This document shows positions 37,969 through 47,574 of a stretch of DNA of 64,000 bases, in pieces. Each line of letters begins with the position of its first letter. Within the stretch, counting starts at the first letter, position 1. Position numbers and translations under genes: made by a program. The notes under the pieces are model-generated. The model made no database searches and was not told where the DNA came from. It worked only from the letters and a program-made list of their open reading frames with translations. This stretch comes from Pomphorhynchus laevis. Taxonomy: Eukaryota > Acanthocephala > Palaeacanthocephala > Echinorhynchida > Pomphorhynchidae. Location: contig WNNJ02003390.1 of the NCBI GenBank assembly GCA_012934845.2, positions 1 to 64,000 on the forward strand. Direction: 5' to 3'.

Positions 37969-38806
37969 ATGGGCGGCTGTATGCGGGGGCGAGTTGCCAA
38001 CGGAAAAACACAAAAAAAACGTTGGTCTCGTCCTATGCACTTGGTCGCTAGTGGTTCTCACTTATCGGATGCTGATTCTTCTAAATGTCGAGCTAGACTG
38101 CTTGGAACGGTAGGCAAAGACTCCGGGGCTTTCCTGATGGCACTTCCGACCTCGGCGGTCGGCATCAGATTGGACGATGTATCATTCACCATTGCCGTGG
38201 CGCTACGACTCGGTATCAAATTTAGTGGGGAATTCACATGTGGATGCGGGAATATCAGCGACTCATCAGGTTTGCACGGCCTAGACTGTCGATATAGCAA
38301 ATCTCGTCACAGTCGACATTCGGAGATGAACGACAAAATTCGAATGGCTTTCGCCTCAGTAGGGATACCTTCCCGACTAAAACCGGTCGGGTTGTGTCGC
38401 AGTGACGGCAAGCGACCTGTTGGTGGCATTTTGGTTCCATGGAAGGGCGGCAAATTGCTGATTTGGGACGCTACCTGCATAAATCCTCTAGCGGCGAGTT
38501 ACGAGGACAAGGCAGTCATTCGGACCGGAGAGGTTGCCGCCTTTGCAGAGAGCAAGAAGAGGGAAAAATACAAAGAGATCGATAATAGAATATATACCTT
38601 CGTTACAATCGCGGTCGAGTCCTTGGGTGTCTTGGGCAAGGAAACCTCGTGTTTTATTGAAGAGATCGGAAAGATGATGTCAAAGGCCACTGGCGAACCT
38701 CGATCAACGGCTTTCCTTAGGCAACGATTAAGCGCCTCGGTTTAACGTGGGAATGCAGCGTGTATACTCGAAGGTTTGGGCGATCAATCGGTTTCCGACT
38801 TTTTTA
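37969..38806 (+). pseudogene. Element H C-terminal knuckle and RLE-like nuclease
   Basis: The open frame at 37969-38745 shows the knuckle CGCGNISDSSGLHGLDC with SRHSEMNDKIR, then GKRPVGGILVPWKGGKLLI, WDATCINPLAASY, AFAESKKREKYKEIDNRIY and FLRQRLSASV. This is the PD-(D/E)xK-like block found at the end of one RLE retroelement family. A TAA follows SASV. The same frame then reads RGNAACILEGLGDQSVSDF and stops, so the TAA replaces a codon inside the usual terminal QRGNAA motif (CAA to TAA is the simplest change). Confidence 0.85.
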
Positions 38807-39180
38807 ACTGAATAACTGTACTTATTTCAAACTATGTTTTGTTAAATAGATATTATACATAAAGATATAATCTGAAACTTCGTGCATACCACAGGATATT
38901 GACAACATGCCAATGAGTGTCGAAACCTTATTAAAGGTCCAGTCTATAAATTTTTTGATATTGATATTTTTAATTTAATATTTGTGTACCAATTGAATGT
39001 AGATATTTATTAAATATAGTTTTGGAAAAAGACTATATTTATGAACTAAAAATTTTAGTTTATATTAATGAAAATAGAATTAACAAAATGTATCTGCTAA
39101 ATTTCAAAATTTAGCAGATAAATTCCAAAATTCAAAATTAATATGCAAAATTTTAAATCAATCAGAATCAAAAATAAATA
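38807..39180. other. AT-rich spacer
   Basis: Includes the 3' UTR of H (to about 38880) and otherwise unrecognised AT-rich sequence. Confidence 0.4.
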
Positions 39181-39780
39181 ATTTTAATAATTAATAAATC
39201 TTTGCGATAAGATTGTCTTATTCGACAATCAGATCAGCTAACAGAGTACGTATTTCATATTATTTATAACAAAAAATTATAATTATTGAAATTAAATAAT
39301 TAATAAATAATAAATAATTAATATAATTATATAAATTATATAAATTATTATAGTGAGCAATTTATTTTTGCAATTGGTTTGTTATTATTTTTAGCAGCCT
39401 AATAAATCAGATTAGCCATCTGAGCCTACGTATTTTATATAATTTATAAATTAAAAATAATGCTAAATAAAATTGAAATAATTAATAAATTTTATGCAAT
39501 AAGATTATCTTATTGGACAATCAGATCAGCTAACAGACTACGTATTTTATATAATTTATAAATTAAAAATAATGCTAAATAAAATTTAAATAATTAATAA
39601 ATCTGAGCGTTAAGATTATCCTATTCGACAATCAGATTAGCTAACTGAGCCTACATATTTTATAAATTAAAAATAAAGATAAATAATAAATTATTGTATA
39701 CGATTTTATAAATTTATAAAAAATAAAAATTTATTAACGAATAAGCTAAGTGAGTCTTATTATATTTGATATAATTATAA
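39180..39780. repeat. Degenerate tandem array of Naiad-end fragments, period about 110-178 bp
   Basis: The word (tc)agctaac(a/t)ga-ctacgtatt recurs near 39239, 39415, 39525, 39640 and 39748. Each copy is preceded by an aagatt-tctta-tcgacaatcag block and followed by ataatttataaattaaaaat. The word is the outer end of the Naiad terminal repeat. Confidence 0.7.
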
Positions 39781-40011
39781 AAAGACATAATAATGCTAAA
39801 TCAAAATTTAATAATTAAATAATAAATAATTGTCATAAGATTTTATATTATTTATATCAACTTAAAATAAAAAATTGAAATTTAAAGTAAACGTCATTTT
39901 TATAAATTGACTAGTAAGTAACATACATTTTATCATAATAAGGATTAGAGGTTATCAGGAGGAACTGCTATGCTATCAAGTTTCGGCACCTTAACTCCTC
40001 TACTTTAACGA
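39780..40011 (+). repeat. Partial Naiad terminal repeat
   Basis: Opposite orientation to the whole Naiad. Contains aatgctaaatcaaaatttaa, cgtcatttttataaattgac and atcaggaggaactgctatgc. It ends just before the next, better copy at 40012. Confidence 0.75.
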
Positions 40012-41260
40012 TTTAAAAATACGTATTTAATATAATTATAAACTAAACAAAACTTAATAATAATGCTAAATCAAAATTTAATAATTAAATAATAAAATTA
40101 ATAATTGTTTTTAGATTTTCTATAATTTAAATCAAGTTAAAATAAAAAATTGAAATTTAAAATAAAAGTCATTTTTATGAATTGACTAACAAATAACAGA
40201 CGTTGTATCAGAATAAGAATTAAAGGGCATCAGGAGGAACTGCTAAGCTATCAAGTTTCGGCTCTTTACTCTTCTACCCAACATAGCAGCGGGGCCAAAT
40301 CCGTTTAAAGAACGTATTTCCTCTGATTAAATTTGATTATATAGTATCTTATTATAATAATGAAGTGTGATCTATTGTCGACATTCCTTTAAATACCGAG
40401 TCGTCATTTAAGAGCGAGGACTTTTATTGTGGCTTTTGTTCTTCTACAATGATTTCGGCTCTCCAAATGAAACTAGTGGAAGATATTGATTGTGATGTGA
40501 GTTGTTGTGATATATCGTTACCTCTCAACTTAAATGACGTTCATGTCTTTCAAGACCGTACGGACCATCAAACTTCGATAAACACCTGTACCGTATATTC
40601 TGTCGTTAATTTACCATTAGATGACAGTTAAACTCCTGACCTATGTGAACCGCGGATTGAATTACTTTTACTGTCATCTACGCATCAGCACGATAATACT
40701 TCAAATGTCGAACTTCAAATGCTGTCATCCTTTCAAGACAAAGAAAAATCGGTCATTCATGTTGAACATCTACACCAGCTGTAAACAAAGGAAAGGTATG
40801 GCGCAACCCCTATTGCAAACTACACGAAACGCTGGATCGACATACCATCAATTGGGTGAAATCAGAGGTAGCGATTCGAGTGGGGCCATCGATGGAAAAC
40901 AGAAGGACAAAAATAAGAGTAAATCAGGAAATTATTTACCTTCCAATGGTCAGATCATTTCTTCTGACAACGATCTTTCCACAAACTACCGTTCGCATCC
41001 AGATAGGCCTTGCAATGTCCCATTTAGTGGTATCGCTGAATCAAAGGCCAATAACTTACAAACACGTATGAATGACGATGTGTCCAGCCTCCGTACTGTG
41101 TTCTGTCAGTTACTCTTAGAAGGTGATGAGAAGCTAGCTTCTACTCTGAAGGTTACAAAGTTGTTTCGACTTCAAAAAAGGTGGTAGAGAAACCAAGATT
41201 GTTGAAAGTTGTATTATCTTCCGCAAAACATGCAGACCTTTTGTTCAAACGTGATTTTCA
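40012..41260 (+). repeat. Inverted duplication, arm 2
   Basis: Reverse complement of 33955-35215. The terminal-repeat part (40012-40375) is followed by the LINE D ORF1 part (40376 to about 41260) with the same junction as arm 1. Similarity ends near 41255, where arm 1 continues into the rest of D and arm 2 passes into another Naiad fragment. Confidence 0.9.
40376..41260 (+). pseudogene. Second copy of LINE D ORF1 fragment
   Basis: Identical open pieces to arm 1 (60 codons at 40449-40631; 188 codons at 40621-41187, starting MTVKLLTYVNRGLNYFYC). The frame change before EKPRLLKVVLSSAKHADLL is shared. ORF2 does not follow, so this is a duplicated fragment and not an independent full LINE. Confidence 0.85.
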
Positions 41261-41298
41261 TTTTTCATTATCACATTTTCTTAAGAATGCTAGCGGAC

Positions 41299-42310
41299 GT
41301 CAAGTTTCGGCCTCTATTCCTCGACCCAACATCGCAGGTGGCCAAATACATGCTAATGACGTATTTACTTTGATTAATTTTGATTGTCTAGTATCTTATT
41401 CTAATACAAAGTATATTATTTATTATCAACCCATAAAAATTTCCGCTTAATAGTTTAAATTTATTTTTAATATTATTTTGATGATTTATATATTTTACCA
41501 TTTTCTGTTTGATGGTATTTTTATAGTAACCTAGTTTAAAATATGCATGTATTAAATTATTTAAATGATTTTGAAGAACACCAATATCGTTACAAATTGT
41601 TGCAATTCTTAAAATTTCATTATTTAATGTATTATATTTTATATTATATGGTATGCATGAATGCTCATGCAAAAATATGTTTCTTGTAAATTTAAATGTC
41701 ATCTTTACGATATAAATTAATAGTAGCTTTAGTTAATGTTAATTTAATGTTCCTATTTAGATATAAACCTTCTGTATCATTAATATTGGTTTTATTAAGA
41801 ATAAGGCTTTCTGGATAAATTTGTTCACTAATTGAATAAAAATAATTAGAATTAAATACACATATATCATCAATGTATCGAAAACATATATTTCATATAT
41901 TTATATAGTTTAGATTTAGTTTTTACACAGTTATGAACAAATTCATATTCTATAAAGCTTAAAAACAAGTCAGCTATAATTGGGCTACTATTACCTCCCA
42001 TTTGAACACCTTTTGTCTAAATTTAGATAAATTTGTTCTCTTATTGAATAACAATTATTAGAATTAAATACACATATATCATCAATATATCGGAACATAT
42101 ATTTCATATATTTATATAGTTTAGAATTAGTTTTTACACAGTTATGAACAAATTCATATTCTATAAAGCTTAAAAATATGTCAGCTATAATTGGTATACT
42201 ATTGCCTCCAATTGGAACATCTTTTATTTGTCTAAATATAGATGTCCCTGCCCTTAAATAATTTTGATTTATTAAAATATTTAAGGATTCTAAAAATTCA
42301 ATATCTAATA
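41299..42310 (-). mobile_element. Second Naiad fragment (3' part), broken
   Basis: It starts at aagtttcggcctctattcc (half of the 3' hairpin region) and runs through the C-terminal protein region (HEHSCIPYNIKYNTLNNEI; FKLGYYKNTIKQKMVKYI) into the YIDD area. The segment around the RT catalytic box is present twice (about 41812-42010 and 42045-42260), so it has a local duplication. It is decayed, with several breaks, and is older than the copy at 20846-24622. Confidence 0.85.
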
Positions 42311-42760
42311 ATTTATTTTATTTTCAAAATACAAGTTCCATTAATAAGTTCGGAATAAAAATATTCTTTTAGAACTGTACAACTATGGAACTGAAAGCTA
42401 TGAATATCGATCGCTAATTGTACAAACTCTCATCAAAGAGTAACAATTAAATTTTATTAACTATAAATAATTTAAGAAATAACCAAAATTGTTATATTTC
42501 GGCTATGCAACAAGGAATTTATTGTCAAACTTTGTTGTCTAATCTTTAACAATTCAGATGACTCCGTTCATTAATCAATAAATAATTAACGAGTGAACAA
42601 TCAATTTATGACAAAAGTAGATATATTTCTATTTTAAACCGTTTTCTCATGTTATCTATCATATTTACAATGATCTTTTGTAACGAAAGTTGGTTCCACA
42701 CATTTTTTATTCTCTCGCTCTTTCAGCTCTCTTCAACTTCCCTATTTTGTCATCTCTCTA
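42311..42760. other. AT-rich spacer
   Basis: Nothing recognised. The short open frame at 42649-42864 has low complexity and overlaps a repeat shared with 43.8 kb, so I do not call it. Confidence 0.4.
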
Positions 42761-43058
42761 TTTTTGTCACCTTTCAATTTTGCCCAATTAAATATTTATT
42801 CCATCATTGCCTTCATTCTTTTTATAATGAAATAACCATACATTCGTTTGAAAATGTTATATGATAAAATTAATTATCCTAAAATGCACATCTAACAAAT
42901 AATCTATAAATTAAAAAAGTAATTTTTTATGGTTAAAAATAACCATAAATTCAAGTACGAAAGAATTTTAATACAACTTTTTTAATAACACGAACAGAAA
43001 AGTATAAACCTTCATGCTTTTTACAACCTTCGTCGGGAAGCTTAACCCGGATGCGTCT

Positions 43059-43136
43059 GCCACAGACGTCCAGCCACCAATGGGGCGTTTTTACCTTAGT
43101 CTACTCATCACTACAGGGTGGTCTCATCAGTGTGGC
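43059..43136 (-). ncRNA. Hammerhead ribozyme copy 1 (minus strand)
   Basis: Read on the minus strand: stem I GCCACA, core CTGATGA, stem II GACC, a 24-nt loop segment, GGTA, core AAAA (GAAA expected), stem III ACGCC ... GG-a-CGT, cleavage triplet GTC, stem I TGTGGC. Stem I is a perfect 6-bp helix flanking the core and the triplet. Helices II and III are closed by loops, so the fold is type I. The G of the GAAA box is mutated to A, which should greatly weaken self-cleavage. Confidence 0.82.
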
Positions 43137-43552
43137 CCTGTAGCTACACAACTTCGACAATACTAACACCTCAGTAAAACTCTGAATGAAAGTCACTAAG
43201 CGATCGCTACTCCAACGGTTACCAGTCTTACATATGGTAGGGTTTGCTAAAGCAGTGGCTTCACAGGGCAGCACGTGTGCTGTGGTTCCTTCCATCGTCA
43301 GCTATCTGAGTTTGCCGATCAAGCAACACGCTTGTACACATCAATTGCAAAGTACGAGCAAAGATCCAACGCAAATGCTAAATTTTTTTCGTCACTCCAC
43401 ATATAGTCGTTATATGAATTTGAACTATTGGTGACGTAATATCAAGTAAGAAAGAATTTGAATACAAATTTTTTAATTAACACGAACATGAAAGTATAAA
43501 TTAGCATGCTTTTTTACAACTTTCGTCGGGAAGCTTAACCCGGAATGCGCCT

Positions 43553-43630
43553 AACACAGACGCCTAGCCCTATGTGGGGTGTTTCGACCATAGTATACTC
43601 ATCACTACATGGTGATCTCATTAGTGTGGC
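43553..43630 (-). ncRNA. Hammerhead ribozyme copy 2 (minus strand)
   Basis: Same layout as copy 1: GCCACA, core CTAATGA (one change from CTGATGA), stem II GATC with GGTC, intact GAAA, stem III ACACC ... GGCGT, triplet GTC, stem I TGTG. Copy 1 keeps the first core box and copy 2 the second, so the family consensus is a complete hammerhead. Compensating pairs in stem II (GACC/GGT- versus GATC/GGTC) support selection on structure in the ancestor. Confidence 0.82.
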
Positions 43631-43925
43631 CCTGTAATAGCCATTACTCAGCCATTACCAGCTTTTAGTTCCACTACATCGTCGTTAGGGATTTAAAATC
43701 CTCAAATTTGTTTCTGCCGAATGATGCTTGTAACCGACTTATCAACAATCGAACATACTTCTTGACATACATTTTTGTCACACCTTTTTAATTTTGCCTA
43801 ATTAAATATTTATTCCATCATTGCCTTCATTCTTTTTTATAATGAAATAATCATAGATTCGTTTGAAAATGTTATATGATAAAATTGATTATCCTAAAAT
43901 GAACATCTTTCAAATAATCTATTAA

Positions 43926-44720
43926 TTAAATTTTATCTATTATATATGTAAATAATGTAATAATATTAGTGTATGAATATAAATAATGTAATATTAATAT
44001 GTTTTTAACATATTAATATTTTTAATGATACAAGCAGACTATAAATTTGAATACGCTTTAGCAATTAAAACAGCTTACTGAGTCTACGTATTTTTTCTAT
44101 AAATTAAAAATAAAAATAAATAATTATTAGTAATACATAATTATATAAGATTTTATACAATTAAATTTTATATAAAGATAAAATGTATTATTAAATTAAA
44201 AAAATAATCAATGTTATTTTAAATCAATAGGTTAAATCAATTTTATGCAAAAATTTTAATAAAATATTTAAATATATTATATATTTATAATATATAATAT
44301 ATTATAAATATCATTTATAAATATCATATTTCAAATGATATTTGAGATATCATTTGAGATATTTATAATAATATCAAAATATTATAATTAAGATAAAATA
44401 TAATAAATCAAGATCAATAATTCAGATCGGCTGACTATAAAATTTATGACGTTCGAATTTAAAATAAAGAATTAATTTTTATGAATTAACTAATAAATAA
44501 TATACGATTAATACAATATTTATACAATTAATATTTATATAAAGATAAAATGTATTATTAAATTAAAAATAATAATCAATGTTATTTTAAATCAATAGGT
44601 TAAATCAATAGGTTATATTACAACAAAGTCCACAGGTTGATAATAACTTGTCGGTAAAATAAATCGGATCAGCTAATTAATTTTAATGATACAAGCAGAC
44701 TAGCTTTTAATGATACATTA
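43926..44720. other. Very AT-rich spacer with Naiad-end remnants
   Basis: Contains cagcttactgagtctacgta (44068), long A/T palindromic stretches around 44270-44400, and gttaaatcaataggtt repeated twice. No gene. Confidence 0.5.
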
Positions 44721-45210
44721 GACCAGCTAATTGAGTCTACGTACTGTATACTATTAATTAAAAATAAAGATAAATAATTATTAATAGAACATAATTATAT
44801 AAGATTTTATGCAATTAATATTTATGTGACGATAAAATTATTATTATCATTTAAAATTAAAGTCAATTGTTTTGAGTTGACTAATATATAAGGAATAAAG
44901 GTCAGCAGGAGGAATTACTATGTTATCAGTTTAATTACATATAATTAGACAGATAACATATGATATCATATTATTTTACTTTAAAAAAAGAAAATTTATT
45001 TTGAGTTGCAAATGCGTGCCAACAGTGCGCTTATAAGACCACTAAGTATAATAAAAGTATGTAAATTTTATTGAGAGAAAATAAATAAAAAGTTATTACT
45101 TACACATTTTCGACTATTGCAATAGACCATTTTCAAATGTTTTCTTGAAGTTTAAACGCCTTGTATAATATAATTATAAATTTTAACTTAACAACTTGAT
45201 TATTATCAAG
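44721..45210 (-). repeat. Composite repeat unit 1: Naiad-end sequence plus LINE 3' tail
   Basis: Carries gaccagctaattgagtctac, ttttgagttgactaat, aggtcagcaggaggaattac, tatgttatcagttt and then, at 44991-45037, a stem-loop tail like that of A/B LINEs (aaatgcgtgccaacagtgcgc, minus orientation). It ends with gtttaaacgccttgta. No LINE coding sequence is attached. Confidence 0.78.
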
Positions 45211-45266
45211 TTTATAACGTATAAATACTTAAATGTATTTAAGTATTTAAATACAATTAGCAATTA

Positions 45267-45771
45267 GACCAGCTAATTGAGTCTACGTATTTTTTCTATA
45301 AATTAAAAATAAAGATAAATAATTATTAATAATACATAATTATATAGGATTTTATACAATTAATATTTATATAACGATAAATTATTGTTATAATTTAAAT
45401 TTAAAGTAAATTGTTTTGAGTTGACTAATAAATAACAAAAGATATATATATGAATAAGGAAAAAAGGTCAGCAGGAGGAATTACTATGTTATCAGTTTAA
45501 TTACATATAATTAGGCAGATATCATATGATATCATATTATTCTACTTTAAAAAAAAGAAAATTTATTTTGAGTTGCAAATGCGTGCCAACAGTGCGCTTA
45601 CAAGACCACTAAGTATAATAAAAATATGTAATTTTATTGAGAATAAATAAAAAATTATTACTTACACATTTGCGACTATTGCAATAGTCATTTTCAAATG
45701 TTTTCTTGATGTTTAAACGCCTTGTAGAATATAATCAGAAATTTTAACTTAAAAAACTTTATTATTACTAG
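45267..45771 (-). repeat. Composite repeat unit 2
   Basis: Same content and order as the unit at 44721, about 546 bp downstream, with small indels. The LINE-type tail lies at about 45559-45607. Two identical composites in tandem imply duplication after the two parts were joined. Confidence 0.78.
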
Positions 45772-46050
45772 TCTTTTAAAATATAAATGTATTTAATGTA
45801 TTTAAGACAAATAAATTAGATTAGCAAACTGAATCTACGTATTTTACATCTTATATAAATCAAAAATAAAGATAAATGATTATAAATAACAATTTATTTA
45901 AGACAAATAAATTAGATAAATTAACTGAACCTATGTATTTTGCTTCATTTCAAATAATTCACTAATTTTTATTTTTAAAAAGTAGTAAGCGTTTTACTTG
46001 ATCACATACAGAAATTCCAGATTGCGCGTATTATCCCATTACTCATTGAC
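45772..46050. other. Naiad-end remnants and 3' flank of the phosphatase gene
   Basis: Two worn copies of the outer-end word (agcaaactgaatctacgtat near 45810; aattaactgaacctatgtat near 45922). The ttttattttt at about 45967 gives a weak minus-strand poly(A) signal for the gene at 46104. Confidence 0.5.
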
Positions 46051-46103
46051 TTAATAAATAGAGCTTGTTGTTATGTCAGCACCGTATTACTGATATGTAT
46101 TCT

Positions 46104-47114
46104 TCATTCTTCGCTACTTGGATTCGTCGTCTCTTCGATGGGTATCGCTTGGAATCTGCCAGATAATCTAAAATTACTCCATTGTGTTAAAAGCGTATTA
46201 TCATTGAATTCGCCATGCTTGCAAAGGAAATCTAGATAATTATACAAATCTTTTTGTGTGCTGTTATCAGCATGTTGTTGGTAATGGCTTGTAAATGTTC
46301 TGGGAGCCACACGAATTAAATATTCAAATACCCTTTGATACATATTTACTGAACACATGTGATTCCGCCATGCTTGAACCGAGGTTATGATTTGATTATT
46401 GAATTCGGCCATTAGATATCCACCTAGATTTACGTTGCTTACAGATAACATGTTATATCGAAGATGTGTCCATCGAAATGTCGAATACTGATCCACTATT
46501 ATTCCCATTTGTGTTAAATTAATGTTATTAAAATTCGAATAAACATATAGTTTCGTAAATGCTGTGTGTTTAGATAAGGGATTTAACGCGGCTTCACAAT
46601 TTCCTACTTCATTTGGAGTAATTTTCATCAAGTAACAAACAATTCCAACAATTAGATTCGAATGTGTTGTTACAACCAGTAACTTATTGTCACGGCGCTG
46701 ATGTCGTTCTGGGTCCGAATTGCATTTAAAAAACGTTTGCGCTAGCTTTAAAATTGTGTTGTATGCAGCCACGCTTCCAGATACTTCATTCCACAATCGC
46801 GATCTTTGACAATTTTTAATTTCAATATTGCCACCTAGTAACTCTGCTTTTATAATAGCTGCTGTTTGGAGCGTCCTGTATTTATGAGATACAACAAACA
46901 AATCAATCACACGTCCCTGAAGCTCTTGTGCTAAACACTGCCCTGCTTTTGATGCTTGTTTTTGACCTTTTATGGTTAGGGGCCCGTCGTAATTTATATT
47001 TAAAAATTCGCCGTGTCTGATAAGATAAATCTCCTTCATACAATTCCAATCGACTAGCATACAGCTGTGTAGAAAACAACATGTTATTGTTAATAAAATA
47101 TGTATATCGTTCAT
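46104..47114 (-). CDS. Histidine phosphatase (phosphoglycerate-mutase-like), putatively secreted, 336 aa
   Basis: The catalytic RHG signature is in KEIYLIRHGEFLNINYDGP (about residues 28-45), followed by LTIKGQKQASKAGQCLAQEL. RLWNEVSGS supplies a likely acidic residue, and LLVVTTHSNLIVGIVCYLM the second active-site His (about 153). These are the marks of branch-1 histidine phosphatases. The N-terminus (MNDIHILLTITCCFLHSC) is hydrophobic like a signal peptide; a start at the Met before KEIYLIRHGE would give a cytosolic form. The last 120 residues are unfamiliar. No intron is visible. It has no mobile-element features and is probably the only protein-coding host gene here, though a retrocopy is possible. 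Substrate unknown. Confidence 0.82.
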   Translation of the reverse strand: MNDIHILLTITCCFLHSCMLVDWNCMKEIYLIRHGEFLNINYDGPLTIKGQKQASKAGQCLAQELQGRVIDLFVVSHKYRTLQTAAIIKAELLGGNIEIKNCQRSRLWNEVSGSVAAYNTILKLAQTFFKCNSDPERHQRRDNKLLVVTTHSNLIVGIVCYLMKITPNEVGNCEAALNPLSKHTAFTKLYVYSNFNNINLTQMGIIVDQYSTFRWTHLRYNMLSVSNVNLGGYLMAEFNNQIITSVQAWRNHMCSVNMYQRVFEYLIRVAPRTFTSHYQQHADNSTQKDLYNYLDFLCKHGEFNDNTLLTQWSNFRLSGRFQAIPIEETTNPSSEE

Positions 47115-47574
47115 TTTTCGATATTATAGTATAACAAATTATCATTTTGAAGTTTTTAATGGCGCTAAAACCTTTTAATTAATATTGCAAATATCTATTA
47201 ATTTATTATAGTTTTGTAAATTTACAGAAAAAAATAGCTTAATAAAACATTACAATATTTGGATCAAAAAAATTATGAAAATATGCCGATAAATAATTAG
47301 TATTTTTATTTCCGGCTTTTATTAAAATTAATTCTAAATATTTATAGACTGTCTATTCTTGTTTTAAATAAATATAATTACAATTGATAAAGGCACTAGA
47401 GCCAAAACGTTTTGAAAATCAATTTGTTGTATTTACCTAGTGAAAATTATATTATTACAATATAATAAAAAAACTCAGACTATAGTTTTGTTTAAGTTTG
47501 ACTTAAAAAGGGACAAAAAACTTAGAGATAAATCTACACAATAAATATGTACAGTGGCATAAACACCTGTAATA
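47115..47574. other. AT-rich 5' flank of the phosphatase gene
   Basis: No recognised gene or clear promoter element. The words aaaggcactagagccaaaacg and aataattagtatttttattt are unassigned. Confidence 0.4.

Larger units (their letters stand above)
35762..38806 (+). mobile_element. Element H, RLE-type non-LTR retrotransposon of a second lineage
   Basis: A single-ORF LINE on the plus strand: N-terminal zinc finger, RT, C-terminal knuckle and RLE-like WDAT domain. It is broken by about three frame changes and a terminal nonsense codon. It begins about 210 bp downstream of the tRNA gene. Target duplications were not found. It is more GC-rich than its flanks. Confidence 0.85.
42768..43925. repeat. 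Repeat cluster carrying two hammerhead ribozymes
   Basis: Block R1 (gcccaattaaatatttattc, ccatcattgccttcattc, gtttgaaaatgttatatgat) is at 42768-42905 and 43775-43925. Block R2 (aacacgaacagaaaagtataa, cgtcgggaagcttaacccgg, hammerhead) is at 42960-43136 and 43447-43630, 487 bp apart in the same orientation. An R2 fragment lies at 9160-9215. The middle (43137-43446) and the part before R1' are unique in the window. Confidence 0.8.

Noticed and set aside
38890-38935. Hammerhead-like gagtgtcgaaacc downstream of element H
   Set aside because: Only three or four bases lie between the putative core boxes, so no stem II can form.
42649-42864. 71-codon open frame
   Set aside because: Low complexity, overlaps the R1 repeat block, which is present again at 43775 without an equivalent frame.
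43186-43434. 82-codon frame between the two hammerhead copies
   Set aside because: No family resemblance, and it ends just where the next repeat copy starts. Possible but unsupported as a gene.
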